Part shown: piece by piece, positions 9,501 through 17,385 of the stretch
Layout: each line of letters starts with the position of its first letter
Numbering within the stretch: the stretch's first letter is position 1
NCBI RefSeq assembly: GCF_004923315.1
Contig: NZ_CP039650.1
Span: forward strand, 1-64,000
Length of the DNA: 64,000 bases
From: Azospirillum sp. TSA2s
GTDB lineage: Bacteria; Pseudomonadota; Alphaproteobacteria; Azospirillales; Azospirillaceae
Direction of reading: 5' to 3'
Program-made: the position numbers and the translations under genes
The notes under the pieces: model-generated
Told to the model about the DNA's origin: nothing
Database searches by the model: none
The model's input: the letters and a program-made list of their open reading frames with translations, nothing else

Positions 9501-9637
9501 GCGGCCTCTTGTCCTCCACCATCCTGACGCTGCTGGTGGTGCCGGTGGCGCTGACCTATCTGGATGGGCTGTCGCGCCGGATGAAGCGCTGGTTCGCCCA
9601 CACCGATCCGGACGCCCAGCAGCACCCGGCGGAGTGA
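6512..9637 (+). CDS. RND efflux transporter permease (AcrB/HAE1 family)
   Basis: Proton-driven inner-membrane exporter, 1041 residues, close to the usual 1030-1050. The two-repeat layout is clear: TM1 (TMMMVALMVLGLFSY), a large periplasmic loop, TM2-TM6, a second loop and TM8-TM12. The proton-relay residues are present: Asp402-Asp403 in TM4 (GILIDDAIVV) and Lys929 in TM10 (GLVTKNAILL). The start has GGGAG seven bases upstream. It is co-transcribed with the adaptor at 5279. Family membership is certain; drug, metal or lipid substrate cannot be decided from sequence. Confidence 0.96.
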   Translation: MPITRISVDNPVFATMMMVALMVLGLFSYNRLGVDLFPDVDFPVVVVSTSYPGASPETVETDITRPVEDAINTIAGIKTLTSRSYEGQSVVIAEFELKTSSVQALQDVREKVSAIRASFRDEVKDPQITRFNPDDQPILSIAVTSDLRSLRDLTTLTDQIILKRLQNVRGVGKATIAGGVKRQILVRLKPEKLEALNVGVDEVIATVTGENQDVPAGTVTGQGRERVVQVEGRVRNPRDLLDLIVARRGNSPVRLGQVAEVVDGQEEQDSAALLNGNPALAVDVVKVQGANTVEVARGLQGAIGDLRTNGSLPPDVTLAVVRDSSRGITNSLSNVQKTLVEGGILTILIVMVFLGSWRSTVITALTLPVAVLGTFGMLAAMGFTLNMMTLMALSLAIGILIDDAIVVRENIMRHLARGQGHRQAALDGTAEIGLAVLATTLTIVAVFLPVAFMGGIIGRFFLQFGITVSAAVLISLFVSFTLDPMLSSVWYDPAAHGKHGRSIFGRFAAAFERGFTAVSHGYGRLLRWGLRRRWVVMIAALAIFFGSFLLVPRIGVEFVPAADLGEQIVEVETPVGSSLAATTAKTKQVEAAIREFPEIAYTYSTVNTGVSIGHNRGSIYLRYVPIDQRKRSPNDLAPLLRQRLSAIPGVTMGIAIPGVGGVQKQIQVSVQGRDIAELDRLSQKVIGAMRAIPGFVDVDSTLKAAKPTLAVRLERDLASDLGISTTKVADTLRPLFAGDTVSSWKAPDGESYDVLVRLPEADRAGRADLDRIYLSGGRDVADTPRMIPLSQVAEVTTTLGASQINRRDLQREVNVQANVQGRAAGDAGRELQAALAKIELPPGYRIVFGGSTKDIAETSGYAAQALALAVILIYLILASQFGSFLQPLAIMASLPLSLVGVFLGLLVAGSTLNIFSAIGFIMLMGLVTKNAILLVDFANQARKRGASLHDALVEAGIIRLRPIVMTTAAMIFGMIPLALGIGEGAQQRAPMAHAVIGGLLSSTILTLLVVPVALTYLDGLSRRMKRWFAHTDPDAQQHPAE

Positions 9638-9672
9638 GCGTCACGCGACGCGCTCCTTTCAACTCCTTGATA

Positions 9673-9763
9673 GGCCGTCATTCCCGCGATGGCAGTAATC
9701 CAGCCGCCTCAGCAACTGAACCGCGAAGTTTTCTGGTTCCCCGCCTTCGCGGGGATGACGGCC
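9673..9763. repeat. REP-like palindromic element, copy A
   Basis: About 90 bp whose two ends are inverted repeats of the form GGCCGTCATTCCCGCG ... CGCGGGGATGACGGCC. The same end sequences occur at 35950-36038 and 42341-42423. This copy has the most diverged left arm. It lies between the convergent permease and patatin genes. Confidence 0.8.
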
Positions 9764-9799
9764 GGGAAGGCGCCCGTCAAACGTCAGCCCAACATCGCG

Positions 9800-10882
9800 T
9801 CACGCCAGCGCCGGCGACCGGGCAGTACCTTCCACGCCAACCGCTTGCAGGTTCTCCTCCACCCAGCGTCCCGCCGCCTCGCGCCCGGCGTCGCGCAGCC
9901 AGTTGAGGAAGCTCCAGTCCGTCATCAGCTTCGAATAGAGCCCCAGGTCCTGCAAATGCTCGTCGGCGCCGATCAGGTGCAGGCGCGGGGCATCGGGAAG
10001 GGCAGACAGACAGCGCATCTCCTGCAACAGGGCGGCGTTGAAGGTGATCTGGTTCAGCCGGGCGGCGATGCCGGCCGGATCCTCCGGGGTCGTGCCGCAG
10101 GTGAGAGGATTGATCGTCACCACCATCAGGTCGGCGCCGGGACAGGCCTCCGCCAGCGGCGACAGTGGCGGATTGGCGAGATAGCCGCCGTCCCAATACT
10201 CCTGCCCGTCGATCCGCACGGCGCGGAACATGTTCGGCAGGCAGGCGGAGGCGAGCAGATGGTCGACCTCCACCTCCGTCTCGTCGAACAGCCGCAGGGC
10301 GCCGCTGCGCACATTGGTGGCGCTGACGAACAGACGCAGCCCGCTCCGCCGGATCAGGTCCGGCTCCACCATCTCGGTCAGCAAGCCGCGCAGCGGGTGG
10401 AAATCGGCCGCCTGCGTCTGATAGGGGGTGACCCAACGCCGCGCCCAGTCGACCAGATGGGTCCCCGGCGCGTGATCGACGTTCCAGCGACCGAGCAGAC
10501 GGCCGGTCACGCTCGGCCGGATCGGCCCCAGCCGCCCGGCGGTGCTCACCCGCTCCCAGAAAGTCGCCAGTTCGGCCCGCGCGCCATCGCGACCGCCCCT
10601 TGCCCAGCCCTGCACGAGCATCGTCGCGTTCATCGCCCCCGCGCTGGCGCCGCTGACGCCGACCAGCCGGATGTCCTCCTCCAACAGCCGGTCGAGCACG
10701 CCCCAGGTGAAGGCGCCATGCGCGCCGCCGCCCTGCAACGCCAGCGCCAGCGTCGGTTTGGGCCGCGGCAGGGCCAGAATCGGCCCCGGCCCCGACAATT
10801 CCAGCAGTTCCGCCGGCAGAGCGCGCGGCGCCGGCTTCGTCCTGCCGCGCATGCGGTTCCACAGCCTTCGGATCATGGTCAT
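9800..10882 (-). CDS. Patatin-like phospholipase/esterase
   Basis: A 360-residue serine lipase with all patatin hallmarks: oxyanion loop LQGGGAHGAF, nucleophile elbow GVSGASAGAM (G-x-S-x-G) and the catalytic Asp in YWDGGYLANPP. The ATG at 10880-10882 was chosen over upstream alternatives because GGAG lies about 11 bp before it. There is no signal peptide, so it acts in the cytoplasm or on the inner face of membranes. The N-terminal 40 residues are basic (IRRLWNRMRGRTK). A TGC-rich palindrome identical in core to one upstream of the phasin gene sits 25 bp upstream, hinting at a link to polyhydroxybutyrate granules, since some PHB depolymerases are patatin relatives. That link is inference. Confidence 0.88.
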   Translation of the reverse strand: MTMIRRLWNRMRGRTKPAPRALPAELLELSGPGPILALPRPKPTLALALQGGGAHGAFTWGVLDRLLEEDIRLVGVSGASAGAMNATMLVQGWARGGRDGARAELATFWERVSTAGRLGPIRPSVTGRLLGRWNVDHAPGTHLVDWARRWVTPYQTQAADFHPLRGLLTEMVEPDLIRRSGLRLFVSATNVRSGALRLFDETEVEVDHLLASACLPNMFRAVRIDGQEYWDGGYLANPPLSPLAEACPGADLMVVTINPLTCGTTPEDPAGIAARLNQITFNAALLQEMRCLSALPDAPRLHLIGADEHLQDLGLYSKLMTDWSFLNWLRDAGREAAGRWVEENLQAVGVEGTARSPALA

Positions 10883-10906
10883 GTCCGGCACGTCTCCAAC
10901 TACTAA

Positions 10907-10921
10907 TGCTGCGTCGCAACA
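10907..10921. promoter_or_regulatory. TGC-rich palindrome, PhaR-like candidate operator
   Basis: TGCTGCGTCGCAACA is nearly symmetrical about its centre. Its 13-base right part (TGCGTCGCAACAT) recurs exactly at 25349-25361, plus the next base, upstream of the phasin gene. It sits between the divergent patatin-like and methyltransferase genes. PhaR-type regulators of other alphaproteobacteria bind TGC-rich palindromes, which suggests but does not prove the regulator. Confidence 0.5.
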
Positions 10922-11038
10922 TGAGAAGAGACTTTTGCATCGGCAAGGGGGTATGCCCATGGAGGAAGGCGCCACAGCATTGGAAACCCGCCCCCACATG
11001 CACTAAGTAGGCGCACACCTCCGACGCCGAGCCGCCAC

Positions 11039-11848
11039 TTGCCCACCATCATTCCGATCATTGATCCCGAGGACCCGCGCATCGAACCCTACCGCGACGT
11101 GCGGGAGCGCGATCTCGTCGGCCGCGACGGGTTGTTCATCGCCGAGGGGGCAGTGGTGGTGCGCAGCCTCGTCCAGTCCACCCGGTATCGCGCCCGCTCG
11201 CTGCTGATCGCCGACAAGCGGGTGACGGCGCTGGAGCCGATGCTGGCGGCCCTGCCCCCGGACACCCCCGTCTACACCGCCACACAAGCGGTGCTCGACC
11301 GCATCGCCGGCTTTCCGCTGCACCGCGGCATCCTGGCAGTCGGCGAGAAGATCGACGTACCGAGCGCGGCCGACCTGCTGGGTGCCTGCGGCCCGGTCGC
11401 CCGGATCGTCATGCTGTTCGGCATCGGCAACCACGACAATATGGGCGGCATCTTCCGCAACGCCGCTGCTTTCGGCGCCGATGCGGTGATCCTCGATCCC
11501 GGCTGCTGCGACCCGCTCTACCGCAAGGCGATCCGCGTTTCGGTGGGGGCGACCCTGCTGGTGCCGACGGCCAAGCTCGCCGCCGGCGAGGACCCGCTTG
11601 CCCTGCTCGACCGCTTCGGGTTCGAGGCGGTGGCGCTCAGCCCCGCCGGTGCCGAGACGCTGGCTGCCCTGGCTCCGCCCAGCCGCGCCGCTCTGCTGTT
11701 CGGGTCGGAAGGGCCGGGCTTGCCGCCTGCCCTGCTCGCCCGTGCCCGTAGTGTCCGCATTCCGATGGCCGGCGGCTTCGACTCCCTCAACGTGGCGACC
11801 ACCAGCGGCATCGTGCTGCACCACATCGCCTCCGGACAGGCCACATGA
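11039..11848 (+). CDS. SpoU/TrmH-family RNA 2'-O-methyltransferase
   Basis: Methylates ribose in tRNA or rRNA using S-adenosylmethionine through a knotted SPOUT fold. The 269-residue protein has an N-terminal substrate-binding domain (LFIAEGAVVVRSLV) and the three SPOUT motifs: GNHDNMGGIFRNAAAFG, LLFGSEGPGLP and IPMAGGFDSLNVATTSGI. The first codon appears to be TTG; no ATG or good ribosome-binding site is nearby, so the exact start is uncertain. Its stop overlaps the ATG of the helicase gene by 4 bp (ATGA), so the two are translationally coupled. Which RNA is methylated cannot be told. Confidence 0.88.
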   Translation: MPTIIPIIDPEDPRIEPYRDVRERDLVGRDGLFIAEGAVVVRSLVQSTRYRARSLLIADKRVTALEPMLAALPPDTPVYTATQAVLDRIAGFPLHRGILAVGEKIDVPSAADLLGACGPVARIVMLFGIGNHDNMGGIFRNAAAFGADAVILDPGCCDPLYRKAIRVSVGATLLVPTAKLAAGEDPLALLDRFGFEAVALSPAGAETLAALAPPSRAALLFGSEGPGLPPALLARARSVRIPMAGGFDSLNVATTSGIVLHHIASGQAT

Positions 11849-14046
11849 CAGACGATACCCCCACGCCCGCCGCCGACCCGCATCTGGTCCACGACCTCGC
11901 CGTCGCCCATCCGGAGGTGACGACGCTGGGGGCCGCCGGCGTGCTGCGGATGCATGACGCCGAGGCGCGCGGGCTGGTGCCGCTCGGCCTGCCGCTGCCC
12001 AAGGGCAAGCGCGACCTGCTGGTCCCGGCGGAGCGGCGCGAGGCCATCCTGCTGGAGATCACCGGCCGCATCGACCGCGCCCACCGCCGCGACGCGCTGC
12101 TGGCCCAGGGCCGCCGCGCGCTGGCCGGAACCCACACCGCGTTGCTGTCCTGTGAGGACCGCACCCGCGTCCGCGCCGTCCGCAGCGACGAGTTGCCTTG
12201 GCCCGGCATGGCCCCGGCGATCCGTCTGCAAGTCTCCCGCACCTTCGACGCGCTGGAACTGTCGGACCTGTCCGACACCGAACTTTCGGCCCGGCTCGAC
12301 CATGATCCCGCCCTGCGCGCCGCCCTGGACGATGCGCTATCCCGCGTCGCCGCCCGGCTGCGCGATCTGGCGGAGCGGGCCGGCGACGATCCCGACTGGG
12401 GCTTCGCCAGCCTCGCCGAGCGGCTGGGCAAGGCCGCCCGCAACCGGACGGACGCCGACGAGCTGCTCGACCGCTGGGACCGCGAATACGACCAGTGGCG
12501 CCGCGACCGGGCGGAGGCGCGCGGCCGGATTTATGTCGATCGCCATTTCGACTTCTCCCGCTTCGAAAGGCTGTTTCCGGTGGCGCGCGGCATGAACCGC
12601 CGGCTGGTGCTGGTGATCGGCCCGACCAACTCCGGCAAGACCCACCGTGCCATCACCGCGCTCCGCGAGGCGCGCGACGGCGTCTATCTGGCGCCGCTGC
12701 GCCTGCTGGCGCTGGAGGTGATGGAGCGGCTGAACGCCGAAGGCACCCCCACCACGCTGATCACCGGCGAGGAGGAAATCCGCACCCCCGGCGCCCGCCA
12801 CACCGCCTCCACCATCGAGGTGATGGACCCCGACCGCCCGGTCGAGGTCGCGGTGATCGACGAGATCCAGATGCTGGCCGACCCCGCGCGCGGCTGGGCC
12901 TGGACCGCCGCCCTGATGGGCGTCCCGGCAGAGACCGTCTATATCCTCGGCGCGCCCGAAGTCCGTCCGCTGGTGGAGCGCGCCGCCGCCCATCTAGGCG
13001 AGGTGCTGGAGGTGGTGGAACTCGACCGCAAGACCCCGCTGTCGATGCTCGACCGCCGCCTGGATTGGCCCGAGGTCGAGCGCGGCGACGCCCTGATCGC
13101 CTTCTCCCGCCGCGAGGTCCACAGCGTCCGCGACACGCTTCTGGCGCAAGGGCTGTCTGTCGCCGCCATCTATGGCGCGCTGGCCCCGGCGGTGCGGCGG
13201 CGCGAGGCGGCGCGCTTCCTGGCCGGCGAGGCCGATGTGGTGGTGGCGACCGACGCCATCGGCATGGGGCTGAACCTGCCCTGCCGCCGCGTCCTGTTCA
13301 CCGCACTTGAGAAGTTCGACGGCAGCAGCGTCCGCCCGCTGACCGCGACGGAGGTGAAGCAGATCGCCGGCCGCGCCGGCCGCTTCGGCCAGTTCGAGGA
13401 AGGACATTTCGGCGTCATCGCCCGCGCCACCCCCGCCGCGCTGAAGCGCCTGCTGGAGGCACCCGACCGTCGGCTGGGCGCCGACGCCCCCCTGCCCGTC
13501 CGCCCGACCCGCGCCATGCTGGCCCGCCTTGCCAGCCACATCGACAGCGCCGAAACGCGGCTGCTGGTGGAGTGCTTCGGCAGCGCCGCCACCGCCGGCT
13601 CTCCCTTCCGGCTGGCAGACCTGTCGGCGCTCCGCCGCGCCGCACCGATGCTGGACGCCCGCCGGCTGGCGCTTGCCGCCAAGCTCGACCTGCTGCTCGC
13701 CCCCGCCGATCTGGAGGAGCCGGAGGACGCCAAGGTCTTCGCCGCCATCCTCGACGCAGTGGAGACGGGGGAGGTCCTGCCGCTCGCCCGGCTGATCCCG
13801 GCGCGGTTCGATGGGCTGGCCGCCGAGGTGCTGGAAGCGGCGTCTCGCGCCTGCGACCTCTATTTCTGGGCCGCGCGCAAATTCCCCGACGCCCTGCCCG
13901 ACCGCGACCGCGTGCGCAGCGCCCGCGACGCCATCGGCCAGCGCCTGTCCGAAGCGCTCGCCTCCCGCGCCCGCCGCCGCGAGCCGCCGCCCGCCGCCGG
14001 TTTCCGCGGCGCCCCGCGCAAACGCTTCGGCCCGCGCCGACGCTGA
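11845..14046 (+). CDS. Suv3-like DExH-box RNA helicase
   Basis: ATP-dependent RNA helicase related to mitochondrial Suv3, which feeds structured RNA to exonucleases. The 733-residue protein has about 250 N-terminal residues of helical, charged sequence, then Walker A GPTNSGKT (259-266), motif II DEIQ (339-342), motif VI QIAGRAGR (506-513) and a C-terminal helical domain ending in a basic tail. GPTNSGKT and DEIQ are diagnostic of this branch. It overlaps the upstream methyltransferase by 4 bp, a pairing that suggests a joint role in RNA maturation or turnover. Cytoplasmic, no membrane segment. Confidence 0.88.
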   Translation: MTDDTPTPAADPHLVHDLAVAHPEVTTLGAAGVLRMHDAEARGLVPLGLPLPKGKRDLLVPAERREAILLEITGRIDRAHRRDALLAQGRRALAGTHTALLSCEDRTRVRAVRSDELPWPGMAPAIRLQVSRTFDALELSDLSDTELSARLDHDPALRAALDDALSRVAARLRDLAERAGDDPDWGFASLAERLGKAARNRTDADELLDRWDREYDQWRRDRAEARGRIYVDRHFDFSRFERLFPVARGMNRRLVLVIGPTNSGKTHRAITALREARDGVYLAPLRLLALEVMERLNAEGTPTTLITGEEEIRTPGARHTASTIEVMDPDRPVEVAVIDEIQMLADPARGWAWTAALMGVPAETVYILGAPEVRPLVERAAAHLGEVLEVVELDRKTPLSMLDRRLDWPEVERGDALIAFSRREVHSVRDTLLAQGLSVAAIYGALAPAVRRREAARFLAGEADVVVATDAIGMGLNLPCRRVLFTALEKFDGSSVRPLTATEVKQIAGRAGRFGQFEEGHFGVIARATPAALKRLLEAPDRRLGADAPLPVRPTRAMLARLASHIDSAETRLLVECFGSAATAGSPFRLADLSALRRAAPMLDARRLALAAKLDLLLAPADLEEPEDAKVFAAILDAVETGEVLPLARLIPARFDGLAAEVLEAASRACDLYFWAARKFPDALPDRDRVRSARDAIGQRLSEALASRARRREPPPAAGFRGAPRKRFGPRRR

Positions 14047-14157
14047 AAGCGGCTATTGGTTCCCGGCAAAATTTGCTCGCATGGTACTGCTGCACTGCGA
14101 ACGAAGTGACTATCCCGCTGTTCTGAACTGGACCTGCCTCGGCGGAGCGGCCATATC

Positions 14158-14174
14158 GATAGGCCATGCCTATC
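14158..14174. promoter_or_regulatory. Palindrome upstream of the Nramp gene
   Basis: GATAGGC and GCCTATC form a perfect 7-bp inverted repeat around CAT, about 100 bp upstream of the transporter start. The ATAGGC/GCCTAT arms loosely resemble manganese-regulator boxes of the ATAGC...GCTAT kind. A candidate operator only. Confidence 0.4.
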
Positions 14175-14276
14175 TCGATGTTAGGTTGCATCGATTGGAC
14201 GCTATCGAAATGCCCTGCCATGTTGCATTGGAAGCCACGCCTCTGGCCGCCATCGGACCGTTCAGGAGCAACCGGC

Positions 14277-15566
14277 GTGAAGACCGCATCCCCCACCATC
14301 GCCGATACCGTCCACACCGCCGCCCCGGCGGGCGGGCGCCGCTTCTGGACCATGCTCGGCCCCGGCTTCGTGGTGGCGGTCGGTTACATGGACCCCGGCA
14401 ACTGGGCGACGGACATCGCGGCGGGCTCCAGCTTCGGATTCGCGCTGCTGTCGGCGGTGCTGATCGCCAGCTTGGCCGGCATCTTCCTGCAAGGGCTGAT
14501 CGTCCGGCTGACGCTGGCGACCGGCACCGATCTGGCCCGGCTGATCCGCCAGCGCTTCCCGCGCCCTGTGGCGATGCTGGTGTGGGCGGTGTCGGAGCTG
14601 GCGATGATCGCCACCGATCTGGCCGAACTGCTGGGCAGCGCCATCGCGCTGAAGCTGCTGTTCGGCATCCCGATCATGGCCGGCGTGGTGATCTCCGCCG
14701 TGCTGACCTTCGGCATCCTGGCCCTGCCCGGCGCCCGTGGTCGCGCCCCCGAACTGGTGGTCGGCGCGCTGATGAGCGTGGTGGTGGTCTGCTTCGCCTG
14801 GGAACTGGTGATCGCCCGCCCCGACCCCGCCGCCCTGCTGGCCGGCCTGATGCCCAGCGTCGAGCTGGCCCGCGATCCGGAGATGCTGTACCTGTCGCTG
14901 GGCATCATCGGCGCCACGGTCATGCCGCACAACCTGTTCCTGCACTCCGGTCTGGTGCGCTCGCGGCTGGCCGAGGTGAAGACGGCGGAGGAGCGCCGGC
15001 AGGCCGCGCGCTGGCTGACCATCGACCTGTCGACCGCGCTGGCCCTGGCCGGTCTGGTCAACGGCTCCATCCTTGCGGTCGCCGCCGTCGCCTTCCAGGG
15101 CGTGGGAGCCGGCAGCGCCCCCGGCATCGAGGACGCGCACACCCTGCTGGGCAGCAGCATCGGCGGCGGCGCCGCGCTGGTCTTCGCCATCGCCCTGCTG
15201 GCCGCCGGCCAAAGCTCCACCACCACCGGCACGATGGCCGGGCAGATGGTGACGGAAGGCTTCCTGAACCTGCGGCTGCGCCCGATCACGCGGGCACTGA
15301 TCACCCGCGGCGCCTCGCTGATCCCGGCGCTGGCGGTTCTGGGCAGTGCGGGCGACGGCGCGGTGGACGGGTTGCTGGTGCTGAGTCAGGTGGTGCTGGC
15401 GCTGACCCTGCCCTTCATCCTGATCCCGATGCTGTTGCTGCTGCGGAATGACAAGCTGATGGGCGGGCTGGCGATGGCGCCGCTGACCCTGCGGCTGGCC
15501 AGCCTGACTGTGCTGGTGCTGACCGGCCTGTCCGGCTGGCTGGCCGGCACCACCGCGATGGTGTGA
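14277..15566 (+). CDS. Nramp-family divalent metal (Mn/Fe) transporter
   Basis: Proton-coupled importer of Mn2+ or Fe2+ in the inner membrane, 429 residues. The metal-site motifs are intact: DPGN in TM1 (39-42) and MPHN in TM6 (216-219), with about 11 hydrophobic spans. The GTG at 14277 was chosen because AGGAG lies 9 bp upstream and the family N-terminus starts shortly after; an ATG 111 bp further up is in frame but gives an atypical leader. The 230-bp upstream gap carries a 17-bp palindrome, so metal-dependent control is plausible. MntH is the likely name, but specificity between Mn and Fe is not visible. Confidence 0.9.
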   Translation: MKTASPTIADTVHTAAPAGGRRFWTMLGPGFVVAVGYMDPGNWATDIAAGSSFGFALLSAVLIASLAGIFLQGLIVRLTLATGTDLARLIRQRFPRPVAMLVWAVSELAMIATDLAELLGSAIALKLLFGIPIMAGVVISAVLTFGILALPGARGRAPELVVGALMSVVVVCFAWELVIARPDPAALLAGLMPSVELARDPEMLYLSLGIIGATVMPHNLFLHSGLVRSRLAEVKTAEERRQAARWLTIDLSTALALAGLVNGSILAVAAVAFQGVGAGSAPGIEDAHTLLGSSIGGGAALVFAIALLAAGQSSTTTGTMAGQMVTEGFLNLRLRPITRALITRGASLIPALAVLGSAGDGAVDGLLVLSQVVLALTLPFILIPMLLLLRNDKLMGGLAMAPLTLRLASLTVLVLTGLSGWLAGTTAMV

Positions 15567-15649
15567 GCGGAAAGGCACCTCGACCCGGACCGGGGAATGG
15601 TCCATCTTGCGGCCCGTTCCCCGTTTTCCCTTTCCCTGGCCGGTGCCTA

Positions 15650-15862
15650 ATGGATCCCGCTCTCGAACAACGTCTTGCCGATCTGGAAAGCCGCCTCGCC
15701 CATCACGAGCGCATGGCGGAGGAGATGTCCGAGGTCATCTTCGCCCAGGGCCAGACCATCGACCGCCTGACCGCCCAATTGAAACGCATGCGCGACCGGG
15801 TGGAGGCAGCGGAATATGCCATCGCCTCCCCGCAGGACGACCGGCCGCCGCCGCATTATTGA
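15650..15862 (+). CDS. slyX: SlyX-family coiled-coil protein
   Basis: A 70-residue, mostly helical protein with the SlyX pattern: LEQRLADLESRLAHHE, EMSEVIFAQGQTIDRL and a Pro/His tail ending PPPHY. The ATG at 15650 gives the standard family length. The role of SlyX is not established in any organism. It faces the convergent der gene, with a hairpin between them. Confidence 0.85.
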   Translation: MDPALEQRLADLESRLAHHERMAEEMSEVIFAQGQTIDRLTAQLKRMRDRVEAAEYAIASPQDDRPPPHY

Positions 15863-15902
15863 GCCGGGCCGGTCCTTTGGCGGAGTTTGACCCACGCCTA
15901 TT

Positions 15903-15938
15903 CCTCCCTCGCCCAGCGTGTAGTCCGGGTGAGGGAGG
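15903..15938. terminator. Hairpin between convergent slyX and der
   Basis: CCTCCCTCGCCC pairs with GGGTGAGGGAGG across a 12-base loop, with one mismatch. There is no T-run. Placed between two converging genes, it may act as a shared terminator or RNA stabiliser. Confidence 0.5.
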
Positions 15939-15949
15939 AGATCGCTGGA

Positions 15950-17344
15950 TCAATCCTCGGCGTACGGATTCTTACCCTTGCGCAGCAGCAGGCGCACCGG
16001 CACGCCGGGCATGTCGAAGCTGTCGCGCAGGTGGGTGGTCAGATAGCGCTGGTAGCTTTCCGGCAGGTCCAGCGGCTTGTTCACGAACAGCGCGAAGGTC
16101 GGCGGACGGGTCTTCACCTGGGTGACGTAGCGGATCTTGACCCGGCGACCCTCGACCAGGGGCGGCGGATGATGCTCCAGAACGCCTTCGATCCAGCGGT
16201 TCAGCTGCGCTGTCGGGATGCGGCGGTTCCAGACGGTGTAGGTCTCCAGCACGCCGTCCAGCAGCGTGTCGAGCTTGTGGCCCTTCAGCGCCGAGATGGT
16301 GACGACCTTCACGCCCTTGATGTAGCCGAGCGAAGCCTGCAGCTTGTCCTCGACCTGACGCAGCGCCATGGCGCGGTCATCGACCGTGTCCCACTTGTTG
16401 ACCGCGATGACCAGGGCACGGCCCTCGGAGATCACCAGGCGCGCAATGGTCAGGTCCTGCTTGTCGAGGATGGCGGCGGCATCGACCACCAGCACCACGA
16501 CATTCGCCATGCGAATGACGCGCAGGCTGTCGGCGACCGCCAGCTTCTCCACCTTTTCGTCCACACGGGCGCGGCGGCGCATGCCGGCGGTGTCGACCAG
16601 CTTGAATCGGCGGTCGCGCCATTCCCAATCGACGGAGATGGCGTCGCGGGTCATGCCGGCTTCGGGGCCGGTCAGCACGCGCTCCTCGCCCAACAGGCTG
16701 TTCAGCAGGGTCGATTTGCCGACGTTCGGACGGCCGACGATGGCGATCTGGATCGGCTTGCTGCGGTCCTCCTCCGGCTCCGGCTGGTCGCCGACCGGGA
16801 TGGAGGGATCGTAGCCGTCGTCCTTCTCCTCGACCTCGCCGGTGTCATCCGGCGGGGCGTAGGGCAGCAGCGCCTCGACCAGATCGGCCATGCCCTCGCC
16901 ATGCTCGGCGGACAACGGGATCGGATCGCCCAGGCCCAGCTCGTAGGATTCGAACATGCCGGGCTGGCTGGCCTTGCCTTCGGTCTTGTTGGCGACCAGC
17001 AGGACCGGGGTCTTGCTCCGGCGCAGCAGGTTGGCGAAATGGCGGTCCAGCGGCGTGATGCCGGCGCGGGCGTCGATGATGAACAGCGCCACGTCGGCGC
17101 GCTCAAGCGCCTGCTCGGTCTGGCGGCGCATGCGCGCCTCCAGGCTGTCGTCGGTCACGTCCTCCAGGCCGGCGGTATCCACCACCGTGAAGGACAGGCC
17201 GCCGACATGGGCCGGGGCCGAGCGCCAGTCACGGGTGACGCCCGGCGTATCGTCCACCAGGGCCAGCTTCTTGCCGGCCAGACGGTTGAAGAGAGTCGAT
17301 TTGCCGACATTCGGCCGACCGACGAGGACCACGGTGAACGACAT
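15950..17344 (-). CDS. der: Ribosome biogenesis GTPase Der (EngA)
   Basis: Essential GTPase for 50S subunit assembly, with tandem GTPase domains and a KH-like C-terminus. Both P-loops read GRPNVGKST (9-17 and 204-212). Walker B-type DTAG motifs are present in each domain (about 56-59 and in DTAGMRRR). A linker rich in Asp/Glu (about 165-195) joins them. The C-terminus (MPGVPVRLLLRKGKNPY) is typical. At 464 residues it is the normal length. It lies 41 bp downstream of bamB on the same strand, an arrangement common in proteobacteria. Confidence 0.97.
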   Translation of the reverse strand: MSFTVVLVGRPNVGKSTLFNRLAGKKLALVDDTPGVTRDWRSAPAHVGGLSFTVVDTAGLEDVTDDSLEARMRRQTEQALERADVALFIIDARAGITPLDRHFANLLRRSKTPVLLVANKTEGKASQPGMFESYELGLGDPIPLSAEHGEGMADLVEALLPYAPPDDTGEVEEKDDGYDPSIPVGDQPEPEEDRSKPIQIAIVGRPNVGKSTLLNSLLGEERVLTGPEAGMTRDAISVDWEWRDRRFKLVDTAGMRRRARVDEKVEKLAVADSLRVIRMANVVVLVVDAAAILDKQDLTIARLVISEGRALVIAVNKWDTVDDRAMALRQVEDKLQASLGYIKGVKVVTISALKGHKLDTLLDGVLETYTVWNRRIPTAQLNRWIEGVLEHHPPPLVEGRRVKIRYVTQVKTRPPTFALFVNKPLDLPESYQRYLTTHLRDSFDMPGVPVRLLLRKGKNPYAED

Positions 17345-17385
17345 GGGGCCAAAGGCCTTTCACAACAGACGGAGGAAATCCGCGA

